DNA of 64,000 nucleotides from positions 217,727 to 281,726 of the forward strand of contig CBDFFM010000005.1 of NCBI GenBank assembly GCA_965246785.1, read 5' to 3'. Position 1 is the first letter of the stretch. Every line of letters begins with the position of its first letter. Origin of the DNA: UBA1952 sp965246785. Its GTDB lineage: Bacteria > Bacteroidota > Bacteroidia > Chitinophagales > Chitinophagaceae. The notes beneath the pieces are model-generated. The model was given only the letters and a program-made list of their open reading frames with translations, was not told where the DNA came from and searched no databases. Of the stretch, positions 1-8,401 are shown piece after piece. The translations under genes and the position numbers were made by a program.

Positions 1-902
1 TTGCTGCAAAACTCCGGGTCGTTGGTCATCATCATATTCAGCACGCATTGATCCACAAAGACGGTTTCCATCCCATCTGCCTCAGTCAGGATGGTATTGT
101 GGCCGGGATATAAAGGATTGTAACACAGCTGATAGGTTCCGGAATACTTGGTCGGAGCGGCGCCGGGGGCGAATTTCCGGCCTGTTTCGGCCTGCGACTG
201 CACCTGCGTGAGGAGCGCTGATACGGCGGCGTAAAGCCGGTCTGCCGTTGCCGCGTCCTTTATAATACCCTGGCGGCGGTAGCGGCTGATCTGTGCAAGC
301 GTGCTGTTGATGGTCTCATCGCTCCATATTTCCGTGGTGGCTATTGCATTTGAGGCCTTTATGATGGCCGGACTCAGCTCTGCGAGCACCTCGCTAAGGT
401 CGTGCTGCTCAAAAGCCGTTTCGGCATAGGCCGGGTGGTTCAGGATGCTGCGAATCCAGTAGAAGTATTTGAAAGCTGCAAGCTCGGGAAAGGCGAGATA
501 GTGAGTGGGAAACAGATCTTTTGCTTCGTAATGAAAAGCCTGGCGCACGGAAGCGGCTACATTCTCAATGTGTTCCAGCAGGCCGCCGAGGTATTCTTTA
601 AAGTTGAAGCCGCGTGCGCGCTGCCAGTTGCCATAGAATACGGCGCTGCGCGAGTCAATGTTTAGAATGGCGTCCAGCGAGATGCGGAAATGGGTAGAAA
701 GCTTCTGCAATTCTGCGAAAGAAAGGGACTTCTCGCCCCGGATGCGGCGGTAAGCGCTGTCGGATGAGATGCGCAGGAGGTCGGCAATGGCGTCAGCCAG
801 CGAACGGTTGGCCGGCATAACGGAACGGATGTGGTCAAACAATTCCTGCTGCAGGAGGTCCGATTGCATGGCCGGATGGTTCTTGGTAGAGACTGAGAAC
901 AT
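1..902 (-). CDS. HTH-domain transcriptional regulator, partial (C-terminus beyond window)
   Basis: The frame is open from the ATG at 902 to the window edge, about 300 residues without a stop, so the C-terminus is missing. The first ~60 residues look like a helix-turn-helix: a short helix around 'LADAIADLLRISSDSAYRRI' followed by 'RGEKSLSFAELQKLS'. This resembles the Cro/BetR-like N-terminal HTH of a Bacteroidota family. The rest is a helical, uncharacterised region that could be a sensor domain. A second in-frame ATG lies at 869. A good promoter lies upstream at 961-992. The DNA-binding role is inferred from the N-terminus only; the target and ligand are unknown. Confidence 0.75.
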   Translation of the reverse strand, partial: MFSVSTKNHPAMQSDLLQQELFDHIRSVMPANRSLADAIADLLRISSDSAYRRIRGEKSLSFAELQKLSTHFRISLDAILNIDSRSAVFYGNWQRARGFNFKEYLGGLLEHIENVAASVRQAFHYEAKDLFPTHYLAFPELAAFKYFYWIRSILNHPAYAETAFEQHDLSEVLAELSPAIIKASNAIATTEIWSDETINSTLAQISRYRRQGIIKDAATADRLYAAVSALLTQVQSQAETGRKFAPGAAPTKYSGTYQLCYNPLYPGHNTILTEADGMETVFVDQCVLNMMMTNDPEFCS

Positions 903-960
903 AAGCACGGTTGAGTTTGTGTGTGTGGGTGTCGTGGATAGGAGAAATTCGTATCGCGGC

Positions 961-992
961 CAAATGTAGCCGCCCACTTTTAGGCTTTCAAA
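961..992 (-). promoter_or_regulatory. Bacteroidota-type promoter (-33 TTTG, -7 TACATTTG)
   Basis: On the minus strand TTTG (992-989) is followed after 20 nt by TACATTTG (968-961). This matches the TTTG-N19/20-TAnnTTTG consensus of the Bacteroidota primary sigma factor. It lies 58 nt upstream of the ATG at 902 and should drive the HTH gene. Confidence 0.6.
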
Positions 993-1236
993 GAGCCAAT
1001 GCCCTCTTAACGGGCGCGTTAGAAATGGTAAGCGCCCCCGGAATTGGCCTCTGAAATATCAATCGCCACCGCAAACGCGCGCCGTATAGGAGCATGTCAC
1101 CACTTGAAAATGAATGACTTGAGCATTTTACCTACGATTCCCGGCCGCGCCCGGTTTTGTCAGCCGGCTCATAGCTCTTTCCTGCAGCATTGACATGCGG
1201 GCAACATCTTGCGCCGGGTGGTTCATCTCATATAAA
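993..1236. other. Intergenic stretch without a recognised gene
   Basis: The gap between the HTH gene promoter and the tyrS terminator holds no convincing ORF, RNA or repeat that I can see. Confidence 0.5.
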
Positions 1237-1267
1237 TAAAAGCGCCGGGCTGTTTTTGCCCGGCGCT
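1237..1267 (-). terminator. Rho-independent terminator of tyrS
   Basis: A perfect 10-bp stem AGCGCCGGGC / GCCCGGCGCT (1241-1250 with 1258-1267) has a 7-nt loop. On the minus strand it is followed by a TTTTATTTA run, 20 nt after the tyrS stop. Confidence 0.85.
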
Positions 1268-1287
1268 GCTGCATCTGCCTTACCCTC

Positions 1288-2607
1288 TTATTCAAATACG
1301 GCGAGGGTATAGTTCTTACCCTTCTTTAGCAGGATATAACGCCCATTGAGCAGCTGTGCTTCGCCCAAACGGTAGTCGGCTGTGGTCACTTTTTCCTTAT
1401 TAATGCTTAGCCCTCCGGCAGTTAGCATCTTTCGCGCCTCGCCTTTGGAAGAGAAAACGCCTGATTCGGCCAGAAAGGAAACAAGGTCCAGCCCCTCGCC
1501 CGCAAGCGCAGCCAAAGAAGCCTTCACCTGAGGCACGCCGTCCATAATATCCAGCAGGGTTTGCTCGCTCAGGCCGCGCAGTGCCTGAACATCGCCGCTG
1601 TATAGTATTTGAGAAGCTTCCTGTGCAGCTTTCAGGTCTGCTTCGGAATGCACGAGTATCGTAAGCTCTTCAGCCAGCGCCTTTTGCAGGCCGCGCAGAT
1701 GCGTGGCGGCCTCATGCTCCGCTACCAGTGCCCGGATTTCTTCCACCGGCTTAAACGAAAAAATGTAAGTCATCCGCGCAGCATCCGCATCCGGCAGTCG
1801 CAGGAAGTACTGGTAGAGTTGGTATGGCGAGGTGCGCGCGGGGTCCAGCCACACGGTGCCGCTTTCCGTCTTGCCAAACTTGCCGCCGTCGCTTTTGGTA
1901 ATCAGCGGGCAGGTCAGGCCAAATGCGGAACCTGATAAATTGGGATTGTCCGCTTCTTCATTCGCCGTTGCGGATTCTGCATTCCGGATTTTCCTAATCA
2001 GCTCCGTGCCCGTCACGATATTGCCCCATTGGTCCGCGCCGCCCATTTGCAGCTTTACGCCTTTATGCTTGTTCAGCCAGTAAAAGTCGTAGCCCTGTAT
2101 CAGCTGGTAGCTAAACTCCGTAAAGGAGATGCCTGTTTCCATCCGGTTCTTCACGGAGTCCTTAGACATCATATAGTTGACCGTGATGTGCTTGCCCACG
2201 TCGCGTATAAAATGCAGGAACGAAAAGTCCTTGAACCAGTCGTAATTATTCACCAGCTCTGCCTGCGTAGGGCCGGGCGAGAAGTCTAGGAATTTGCGCA
2301 GCTGCGCCTCCTGACAGGCCACATTATGGCGTAAGTTGGCTTCGTCCAGCAGGTTGCGCTCGGCGCTTTTGCCGCTGGGGTCGCCGATCATGCCGGTAGC
2401 GCCGCCCACAAGGGCAAAGGGCTTATGGCCGGCACGCTGCAGCCGCATCAGCAGGGTGATGGGCAGCAGGTTACCTACGTGCAGGCTGTCGGCGGTAGGA
2501 TCAAAGCCTACATAGCCGGCGGTCACTTCTTTGGCCAGCTGCTCCGCTGTGCCCGGCATAACATCCTGAACGAGGCCGCGGGCCTGGAGCTCTTCTATAA
2601 AAGTCAT
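1288..2607 (-). CDS. tyrS: Tyrosyl-tRNA synthetase
   Basis: It charges tRNA-Tyr with tyrosine in the cytoplasm. At 439 residues it is a class Ic synthetase of the bacterial TyrRS type. The HIGH-like motif HVGN is at residues 43-46, the tyrosine-pocket region QMGGADQWGN at 187-196, and the KMSKS-equivalent KFGKT at 243-247. An S4 RNA-binding domain occupies roughly the last 65 residues. An extra ~22-residue segment (about 206-227, DNA 1927-1992) separates 'GTELIR' from 'AFGLTCPL', which are nearly contiguous in ordinary TyrRS. The insert resembles a dispersed intergenic repeat found elsewhere in the window (see findings). All catalytic motifs are intact, so the enzyme should be active. Confidence 0.97.
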   Translation of the reverse strand: MTFIEELQARGLVQDVMPGTAEQLAKEVTAGYVGFDPTADSLHVGNLLPITLLMRLQRAGHKPFALVGGATGMIGDPSGKSAERNLLDEANLRHNVACQEAQLRKFLDFSPGPTQAELVNNYDWFKDFSFLHFIRDVGKHITVNYMMSKDSVKNRMETGISFTEFSYQLIQGYDFYWLNKHKGVKLQMGGADQWGNIVTGTELIRKIRNAESATANEEADNPNLSGSAFGLTCPLITKSDGGKFGKTESGTVWLDPARTSPYQLYQYFLRLPDADAARMTYIFSFKPVEEIRALVAEHEAATHLRGLQKALAEELTILVHSEADLKAAQEASQILYSGDVQALRGLSEQTLLDIMDGVPQVKASLAALAGEGLDLVSFLAESGVFSSKGEARKMLTAGGLSINKEKVTTADYRLGEAQLLNGRYILLKKGKNYTLAVFE

Positions 2608-2658
2608 CGGGTGGTGAATAGTGAGTGGATTTTAGGGTCGTTCCCGGCTCAGGTAGCG

Positions 2659-2666
2659 CAAAAGTA
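2659..2666 (-). promoter_or_regulatory. -7 box TACTTTTG upstream of tyrS
   Basis: An exact TAnnTTTG match on the minus strand, 51 nt upstream of the tyrS ATG. No clear -33 TTTG is seen at the expected distance. Confidence 0.4.
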
Positions 2667-2669
2667 GCC

Positions 2670-2677
2670 TATCCTTG
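2670..2677 (+). promoter_or_regulatory. -7-like box TATCCTTG before the DUF6056-like gene
   Basis: One mismatch to TAnnTTTG, ending 9 nt before the ATG at 2687. A TTG at 2675 is in frame but lies inside this box, which argues for the ATG as the start. Confidence 0.35.
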
Positions 2678-2686
2678 CAGGCGTAT

Positions 2687-4120
2687 ATGCACCGGGTATT
2701 TTCATCGCAATGGGGCGGCTGGCGGCTGATGCTGCGCTGGCTGCCGCTGCTGCTGATCGCAGCGGCTGTGCTGGCGCTGCTGCCTATGCTGTATATCGGC
2801 ATCTACAACCATCCCTGCCCGGCAGACGATTTTCAGAATGCAGGCTGGCGCTCCTTTTCCGGCATACAGGGCGAGCTGTACCGGAAATGGTCGGGACGCT
2901 ATTCCGGCAATCTTGCGGCGTCCCTCTGCCCCCTGCACTGGCATTCCATGAAAGGCTACCGGCTGGCGGTGATTGGCATGATAGCGGCATTTGCCCTTGC
3001 ATATGGAGCAACCGGCGCTTATGGATTACGGCAATATGTGCGTGTGCCGCCGCGCATAGCGATAGCCATAACCGCTATGGCTGCCGCGCTGCTGTTTAAT
3101 AATTTCCCTTCGCTCGGGGAGGGCTTTTACTGGTTTTCCGGCGAGGTCACCTACGTGCTTCCGGCCACGGCAGCCCTATGCCTGATGCTGCTCCTGCTGC
3201 GCGTGGATGGACAGGAAGCTCCCGGCGGAGGGGCGCTGGCCGGGGCCGGCTTGCTGGCCGCAGCAGCCATTGGCGGCAACGAGATTATGGTAGCGCTCTG
3301 CGACCTGACCGTTTTTGGCGGATGGATCTATTACCGGAGCCGCTCCTGCAAAGCGCAAAGCCGCTTTTATGGCTGGCTGCTGATCATCTGCGGCATATTC
3401 AGCGCCATTGCCCTGCTCGCGCCCGGAAACTTTGCCCGGCAGGCCGTGAACCCCCGCAGCCTGGTCATGGTGCTGCCCAACTGGATCTATTTTTCGCAGA
3501 AGGCATTCTTTCAGTGGATCACCGACCCGTTCCTGCTGCTATTTTCCGCGCTCAGCGTTCTTATGCTGCTAAGCGTCCCGCTGCGGATGCGGCGCGTGAA
3601 TCTGCTCACAGCCTTTCTATTGCCACTGGCAATTATCCTCCTGATAGGCCTGCCCGCGCACTACGCCTTAGGCAAAGAGCCGCCGCCGCGGGTGATGAAC
3701 ATGCTTTACACCTTTTTTCTGTTAGGATGGCTCTTATTTCTTGCTCAGCTAACCGGGGTGCTCCGGGCGGGCTTTGCCGCTGCGGACGGCGGGCTGAAGC
3801 GCCAGGTTGCGGGTGTTATAGGAATTGTCGCACTGCTGATAAGCGCCAATACGCATGACCTGCGGCAGGCCAATGTTTTTATAGTCAGTAAAAGCCTGAC
3901 AAAGGGCATTCCACAGGCCTATGATGCGGAGATGCGGGCGCGCTATGCACGGATTGCAGCGGCAAGAGGCGATACGGTGGGCGTGCCGCCGGTGCATTAC
4001 CAGGCGGGCAACGTGCTATATGTGGGAGATATCATTGCCCTGAAGCGGGCGACGACGAACCGGCATTACGCGGCTTATTTTGGGAAGGGGGTTGTGTTTA
4101 TCGATAGTTTGCTCAGATGA
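2687..4120 (+). CDS. Polytopic membrane protein, DUF6056-like
   Basis: A protein of 477 residues with about 10-12 hydrophobic segments spread over its length. After the first segment there is an acidic 'CPADDF' motif in a short external loop. This arrangement recalls DUF6056 and GT-C-type glycosyltransferases, which use such acidic residues to handle lipid-linked sugars. The family assignment rests on this resemblance only. The ATG at 2687 is preferred over the in-frame TTG at 2675. It is divergent from tyrS and converges on the topoisomerase gene. The substrate is unknown. Confidence 0.7.
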   Translation: MHRVFSSQWGGWRLMLRWLPLLLIAAAVLALLPMLYIGIYNHPCPADDFQNAGWRSFSGIQGELYRKWSGRYSGNLAASLCPLHWHSMKGYRLAVIGMIAAFALAYGATGAYGLRQYVRVPPRIAIAITAMAAALLFNNFPSLGEGFYWFSGEVTYVLPATAALCLMLLLLRVDGQEAPGGGALAGAGLLAAAAIGGNEIMVALCDLTVFGGWIYYRSRSCKAQSRFYGWLLIICGIFSAIALLAPGNFARQAVNPRSLVMVLPNWIYFSQKAFFQWITDPFLLLFSALSVLMLLSVPLRMRRVNLLTAFLLPLAIILLIGLPAHYALGKEPPPRVMNMLYTFFLLGWLLFLAQLTGVLRAGFAAADGGLKRQVAGVIGIVALLISANTHDLRQANVFIVSKSLTKGIPQAYDAEMRARYARIAAARGDTVGVPPVHYQAGNVLYVGDIIALKRATTNRHYAAYFGKGVVFIDSLLR

Positions 4121-4159
4121 TGAAAGCATTCTGCCCGCGTAAGCGGAAACAGACCTTTT

Positions 4160-5263
4160 TTACTGCCCCAATATCTTCATCAGCACCTCTTCTTCCTTCG
4201 TCAGCCCGTCGCCTTTATTTTCCGGCTCGGAATCCAGCTTTTTGAGGAAGGCATCCAGTTTCTCGCACTCGTAAAGGTCCAGGATAGCGGGATGCACATA
4301 GTATTTGCGGCATACGGTACGGGTATTGCCAAGATGCGCGGAAACCTTGTCTAATGCCGTATTGATATTCCGCTTCGCCTCCGCGGCGGAAGCGAATGCG
4401 CAGCCAATCTCGCGAAAGGCCTGCAAAGCGGCGAGGGTGCCGGTCCAGGTGCGAAAATCCTTTGCGGTAAAATGCCCGCCGCTGATCTTTTTGATATAGG
4501 TGTTCAGCATGCCAGAATCCACCGGGTAATGATTGCCGTCGGCGTCATTATACTGGAATAGCTCCTCGCCGGGGATGTCTCGGCAGGCCTTCACAATCTT
4601 AGCCAGTCTCCTACTCCTGAGCGATAGCTTATGCGCCACACCCTTTTTGCCCACAAAGGAAAACTTCAGCTCGCCGCCGGCTATGCGCACATGTTTGTCC
4701 TTCAGCGTGCTGAGCCCGAAGGAGCCGTAGAGTTTCTCATACTCGCTGCTGCCGATGCGAATACCGGTGGCCTGCATGATGCTCACAAGGGCTGCCAGCA
4801 CTTTTTCAACCGGCAGGCCGGGCAGCGCCAGGTCGTGCGCCATGCAGGCGCGGATGGCAGGCAGGGCCTTGCCAAACTCGTGGAGGTGCACAAACTTGGT
4901 CTGACTGCGCAAAGCGCTCCAGGCCGAATGATACCGGTACTGCTTGCGGCCCTTTACATCAACGCCGGTAGCCTGCAGGTGACCTTCAGCGTCCCTGCAA
5001 ATCCATACTTCTTCCCAGGCCGGTGGTAAAACGAGGGCACGGATGCGGGCAAGTGTATTTTCATCCTTCAACGCGCTCCCTTTGAGCTCATAGCTGAAGT
5101 CCTTGCCCTTGCGGACGCGTAGAATGCCTGGCTCGCTGTCGCTGACGTAGCGCAGATTAACTGCCTCCGCGCTTTTGGCTGGGTCTGCGGCAATGCTCTT
5201 CAGCTTACGGCGGTTCAGCCGGGGGCCTTCAGCGGTATCAGGAGATGTTTTCTTGGCAACCAT
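4160..5263 (-). CDS. DNA topoisomerase IB (poxvirus/bacterial type)
   Basis: It relaxes supercoiled DNA by transient single-strand cleavage through a 3'-phosphotyrosine. The catalytic core is visible. 'KDFRTWTGT' holds a catalytic Arg, and near the C-terminus 'CRKYYVHP' holds the nucleophile, most likely the second Tyr of the YY pair in the family pattern xYVxP. The N-terminal 'LRVRKGKDFSY' and 'ALVLPPAWEEVWIC' blocks are typical of bacterial TopIB. I start at the ATG at 5263 ('MVAKK'), giving 367 residues, close to the family length. An upstream in-frame ATG at 5350 would add 29 residues that do not resemble the family. It converges with the DUF6056-like gene. Confidence 0.92.
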   Translation of the reverse strand: MVAKKTSPDTAEGPRLNRRKLKSIAADPAKSAEAVNLRYVSDSEPGILRVRKGKDFSYELKGSALKDENTLARIRALVLPPAWEEVWICRDAEGHLQATGVDVKGRKQYRYHSAWSALRSQTKFVHLHEFGKALPAIRACMAHDLALPGLPVEKVLAALVSIMQATGIRIGSSEYEKLYGSFGLSTLKDKHVRIAGGELKFSFVGKKGVAHKLSLRSRRLAKIVKACRDIPGEELFQYNDADGNHYPVDSGMLNTYIKKISGGHFTAKDFRTWTGTLAALQAFREIGCAFASAAEAKRNINTALDKVSAHLGNTRTVCRKYYVHPAILDLYECEKLDAFLKKLDSEPENKGDGLTKEEEVLMKILGQ

Positions 5264-5375
5264 ATCATAATGCCTGAAAACTTCATGCCTTATCTGAACG
5301 CCGAATTGGAATGCCGCGGCCGGATTGTACGAAGGGAGGCCTAATTTCACGGCGCTTCTGAAAGCTTCGGTTCTG

Positions 5376-5411
5376 CAAATCCGAATTCCGAACCCTGAAC
5401 TCCGAATTTCA
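5376..5411. repeat. Degenerate CCGAA-type dispersed repeat
   Basis: This intergenic segment has several spaced copies of 'tccgaa' ('atccgaattccgaa', then 'ctccgaatttc'). A related and longer run is at 41108-41147 before gldG, and a related sequence lies inside tyrS (1927-1992). Confidence 0.5.
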
Positions 5412-5412
5412 A

Positions 5413-6408
5413 TTGAAAGCGATTATTCCCGTAGCCGGCGCAGGCACCAAGCTGCGTCCGCTTACTTACACGCAGCCTAAGGCGCTCATCCCGATGGCGG
5501 GTAAGACGATTCTAGCCGTCATCATAGATCAGCTGTTGGAAGCCGGGGTGAATGATTTTGTCTTTGTCATCGGCTACCTCGGCGAGAAGATTCAGCGCTA
5601 CATTGCCCGTACCTACCCCGACCTGAAGTACACGCTGGTAACCCAGAGTGACCGCCGCGGCACGGGCCACGCCATCTGGCTGACGCGGGAAGCCGTTGGC
5701 AATGATGAGCTGCTCATTGTGCTTGGTGACACAATCTGCGATTACAATGTGCAGGAGCTCATTCAGCATGACACCTCCATGATCGGCGTGCGCCGCGTGG
5801 ACGATCCGCGCTCATTCGGCGTAGCGGAGCTGGACGAGGCCGACCGCGTACTGCGGGTGGTGGAGAAGCCCCTGATCCCGCGCAGCAATATGGCTATGGT
5901 GGGCGTGTACTATGTGAAGGAAACAGAGGTCCTTTTCCGCGCGCTGGCAGGCCACATTGAGGCGCGGCTGGATGAGCAGGGTGAGTATCACCTGACGCAG
6001 GCCCTGCAGCAAATGCTGGATGACGGCGTGTGTTTCAACGCATTTCGCGTAGCCAACTGGTTTGACTGCGGCAAAAAGGAAACGCTGTTATCAACCAACG
6101 CCATTCTGCTGCGGCAAGGCCACGAAGGGGAGAGCACGCCGGTCAACACGCCTGAAGGCGCAGTCATTATTCCGCCGGTATCTATCGCTGAAGGGTGCAA
6201 CATCCGCCATTCCATTATCGGCCCTAACGTTACGATCGGCGAGTTCACCAATATTGAGGCCTCCATTATCCAGGACTCTATTATCGGCTCTTATGCAGAG
6301 CTGAAAGAGGTGGTGCTTCATTCATCCATCATCGGCTCCGACGCCTTCGTAAGGGGCATGAGCCAGAGCCTGAATATCGGCGATAATACGGAGATAGATT
6401 TAGGATAA
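5413..6408 (+). CDS. Sugar-phosphate nucleotidyltransferase with left-handed beta-helix
   Basis: It probably transfers a nucleotide to a sugar 1-phosphate to make an activated sugar for cell-surface glycans. The N-terminal Rossmann-like domain carries GAGTKLRPLT (residues 9-18), the nucleotide-binding signature of RmlA/GlmU-type enzymes. A metal-binding region 'GDTICD' is near 105. From about 245 to the end, hexapeptide repeats ('SIIGPNVTIGEFTNI') form a left-handed beta-helix. Translation appears to begin at TTG 5413, since the conserved 'KAIIPVAGAGT' follows at once. The next gene starts 15 nt downstream, suggesting co-transcription. The exact sugar cannot be read from sequence. Confidence 0.9.
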   Translation: MKAIIPVAGAGTKLRPLTYTQPKALIPMAGKTILAVIIDQLLEAGVNDFVFVIGYLGEKIQRYIARTYPDLKYTLVTQSDRRGTGHAIWLTREAVGNDELLIVLGDTICDYNVQELIQHDTSMIGVRRVDDPRSFGVAELDEADRVLRVVEKPLIPRSNMAMVGVYYVKETEVLFRALAGHIEARLDEQGEYHLTQALQQMLDDGVCFNAFRVANWFDCGKKETLLSTNAILLRQGHEGESTPVNTPEGAVIIPPVSIAEGCNIRHSIIGPNVTIGEFTNIEASIIQDSIIGSYAELKEVVLHSSIIGSDAFVRGMSQSLNIGDNTEIDLG

Positions 6409-6423
6409 AGAATCACCGAACCA

Positions 6424-7383
6424 ATGGCTTTTACTGAAAACGGTTTTGACAATCGCGTCACGCGCCTGTTTGGCATTCAATACCCGATCATCCAGGCCGG
6501 CATGATCTGGGCATCCGGCTGGAAGCTCGCCTCCGCAGTCAGCAATGCCGGCGGACTCGGCCTGATTGGGGCGGGCAGCATGTATCCGCAGGTGTTGCGC
6601 GAACATATCCTGAAGTGTAAAGCGGCTACCGGCAAGCCATATGGCGTTAACCTGCCACTTCTTTACCCAGACATTGATCAACACATTGCCGTTATTCTGG
6701 AAGAAAAGGTGCCGATCGTGTTTACGTCTGCCGGCAATCCCAAAACATGGACGGCTAAGCTGAAAGATGCCGGCATCACAGTCGTTCACGTTGTGTCGTC
6801 TGCAAAGTTTGCCAGGAAGTGTGAAGAAGCCGGCGTTGATGCTGTGGTTGCGGAAGGCTTTGAAGCCGGCGGCCATAACGGACGCGAAGAGACAACAACG
6901 ATGTGCCTTATTCCGGCGGTCCGGGAAGTGCTTTCCATACCCCTCATAGCTGCCGGCGGCATCGCTACCGGCCGCGGGATGCTGGCCGCGATGGCGCTTG
7001 GCGCGGAAGGGGCGCAGATCGGCAGCCGCTTCGTGTGCACGCCGGAGGCTTCCAGTCATCCCGCGTTTAAAGAGGCAATACTGTCTGCCGGTGAGGGCGA
7101 TACGACGCTTTGCCTGAAAAGTCTGACGCCCGTGCGCCTGCTTCGCAATCATTTTGTGCAGCAGGTGCAGGAGGCAGAGGCACGCGGCGCGGATAAGACA
7201 GAGCTTGAGGACTTATTAGGCCGTGCGCGCGCGAAGCGCGGCATGCAGGAAGGCGATATGCAGGAAGGCGAGCTGGAAATCGGGCAAGTGAGCGCATCCA
7301 TCAGGTCCATTCAGCCGGCAGGCGATGTGGTAGCGGAAATATGGAACGCATTCAGCGCAGCGGCAAAGCAGCCGTTCTTTTAA
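6424..7383 (+). CDS. FMN-dependent oxidoreductase, nitronate monooxygenase / FabK family
   Basis: A 319-residue TIM-barrel flavoprotein. 'PIIQAGM' at 21-27 and 'NAGGLGLIGAG' at 41-51 are family hallmarks. 'EAGGHNGR' at 147-154 corresponds to the active-site and FMN loop, and 'AAGGIATGRGM' binds the FMN phosphate. The family includes nitronate monooxygenases and FabK enoyl-ACP reductases. The GGHxG motif fits both, so the substrate stays open. It lies 15 nt after the nucleotidyltransferase and is followed by a terminator. Confidence 0.88.
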   Translation: MAFTENGFDNRVTRLFGIQYPIIQAGMIWASGWKLASAVSNAGGLGLIGAGSMYPQVLREHILKCKAATGKPYGVNLPLLYPDIDQHIAVILEEKVPIVFTSAGNPKTWTAKLKDAGITVVHVVSSAKFARKCEEAGVDAVVAEGFEAGGHNGREETTTMCLIPAVREVLSIPLIAAGGIATGRGMLAAMALGAEGAQIGSRFVCTPEASSHPAFKEAILSAGEGDTTLCLKSLTPVRLLRNHFVQQVQEAEARGADKTELEDLLGRARAKRGMQEGDMQEGELEIGQVSASIRSIQPAGDVVAEIWNAFSAAAKQPFF

Positions 7384-7390
7384 GGGCACA

Positions 7391-7418
7391 AAAAAGCCGG
7401 CGTTGAGGCCGGCCTTTT
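7391..7418 (+). terminator. Rho-independent terminator
   Basis: Stem GCCGGC / GCCGGC (7396-7401 and 7408-7413) flanked by A-run and T-run, immediately after the FMN oxidoreductase stop. Confidence 0.7.
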
Positions 7419-7459
7419 GCATCATCCAAAACACACCACACACACTCTTTCGAATATCA

Positions 7460-7606
7460 TTACAGCAACACGCTCATCAGCAGCCATATCAGCAGGCAGC
7501 TTACGCCCAGCCAAAGGCTTGTATTAAACAGGTGTTGCTCCTCGGTTTTTTCATCATAGCGCCCCGTGCGCCCTTTTTGCAATATCTGGCCTGATTTCGC
7601 TTTCAT
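7460..7606 (-). CDS. Small single-pass membrane protein (48 aa)
   Basis: A short ORF of 48 residues. The N-terminal half is basic and polar ('MKAKSGQILQKGRTGRYDEK'). The C-terminal third is one strongly hydrophobic helix rich in Leu and Trp, ending in 'LLMSVLL'. It stands alone downstream of the LytTR gene on the same strand. I do not recognise a family. The coding call rests on the clear hydrophilic/hydrophobic split and the positive-inside pattern. Confidence 0.45.
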   Translation of the reverse strand: MKAKSGQILQKGRTGRYDEKTEEQHLFNTSLWLGVSCLLIWLLMSVLL

Positions 7607-7714
7607 AGCCTCGCGTTTCTAATAACCTAATAACGCGGGCCATCCCTAATTATTACCTCGGGCGCAGATAGTGCGGTAAACTTTTGCCGGATCGCGGGGA
7701 AACGGGCCCGTTTG

Positions 7715-8401
7715 TCAGAAAGCTTTGAAAAAAGCCTCCTCATAGGAGCCCCCGATCGGAATCTGCACCTCGCCGATGTAAATCGTCTTATTCCGGACCA
7801 TCGTAATGCGATTAAGCGGAATGATGTATGATCTGTGCACCCGCATAAAGGCTCCGGCAGGCAGCATTTCAACCATGCTCTTCATGGTAAGGCGAGCCAC
7901 GATTGGCCGCGCGCTTTCCAGGTGGATTTTGAGATAATCATCCAGCCCCTCCACATATTTAATGTCCGAAAGTGAGATGCGGTGCGTGCTGTAGTCTGCG
8001 CGGATAGAAATAAACTGCTGTCCGCCGGAAGCCATCTGCTGGCGATAATTTTTGGTGTTCACCGCACGTTCAACGGCTTGTGCAAAGCGATCCTTTGTAA
8101 AGGGCTTGAGCAGATAGTCAACTGCGCGCAGGTTAAAGCCTTCAACGGCGTATTCGCTGTAGGCCGTTGTAAAGATGACCATCGGACCCTCGGGCAGCGA
8201 TTTATAAAAGTCAAGTCCCGATACCGATGGCATCTGGATATCCAGAAACAGCAGATCCACCTGTTCATCCTGCAACAGCTGGAGCGCCTCGCTGGGGTTA
8301 GTGAATGTGCGGAGCAGCTGCAGCTCTTCCATGCCTGCGGCAAAGCGCTCAATGATGCGCAGAGCCGGCGGCTCGTCGTCTATGGCTATGGCTTTTATCA
8401 T
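7715..8401 (-). CDS. LytTR-family response regulator
   Basis: A 228-residue transcription factor. The receiver domain (about 1-120) has the acidic pocket 'AIDDEP' at 6-11 and phospho-acceptor Asp54 in 'FLDIQMP'. A LytTR DNA-binding domain occupies about 130-228 ('YVEGLDDYLKIHLE', 'FMRVHRSYIIPLNRI'). Its start overlaps the upstream kinase stop by 4 nt, so the pair should be translationally coupled. Its targets cannot be deduced here. Confidence 0.95.
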   Translation of the reverse strand: MIKAIAIDDEPPALRIIERFAAGMEELQLLRTFTNPSEALQLLQDEQVDLLFLDIQMPSVSGLDFYKSLPEGPMVIFTTAYSEYAVEGFNLRAVDYLLKPFTKDRFAQAVERAVNTKNYRQQMASGGQQFISIRADYSTHRISLSDIKYVEGLDDYLKIHLESARPIVARLTMKSMVEMLPAGAFMRVHRSYIIPLNRITMVRNKTIYIGEVQIPIGGSYEEAFFKAF

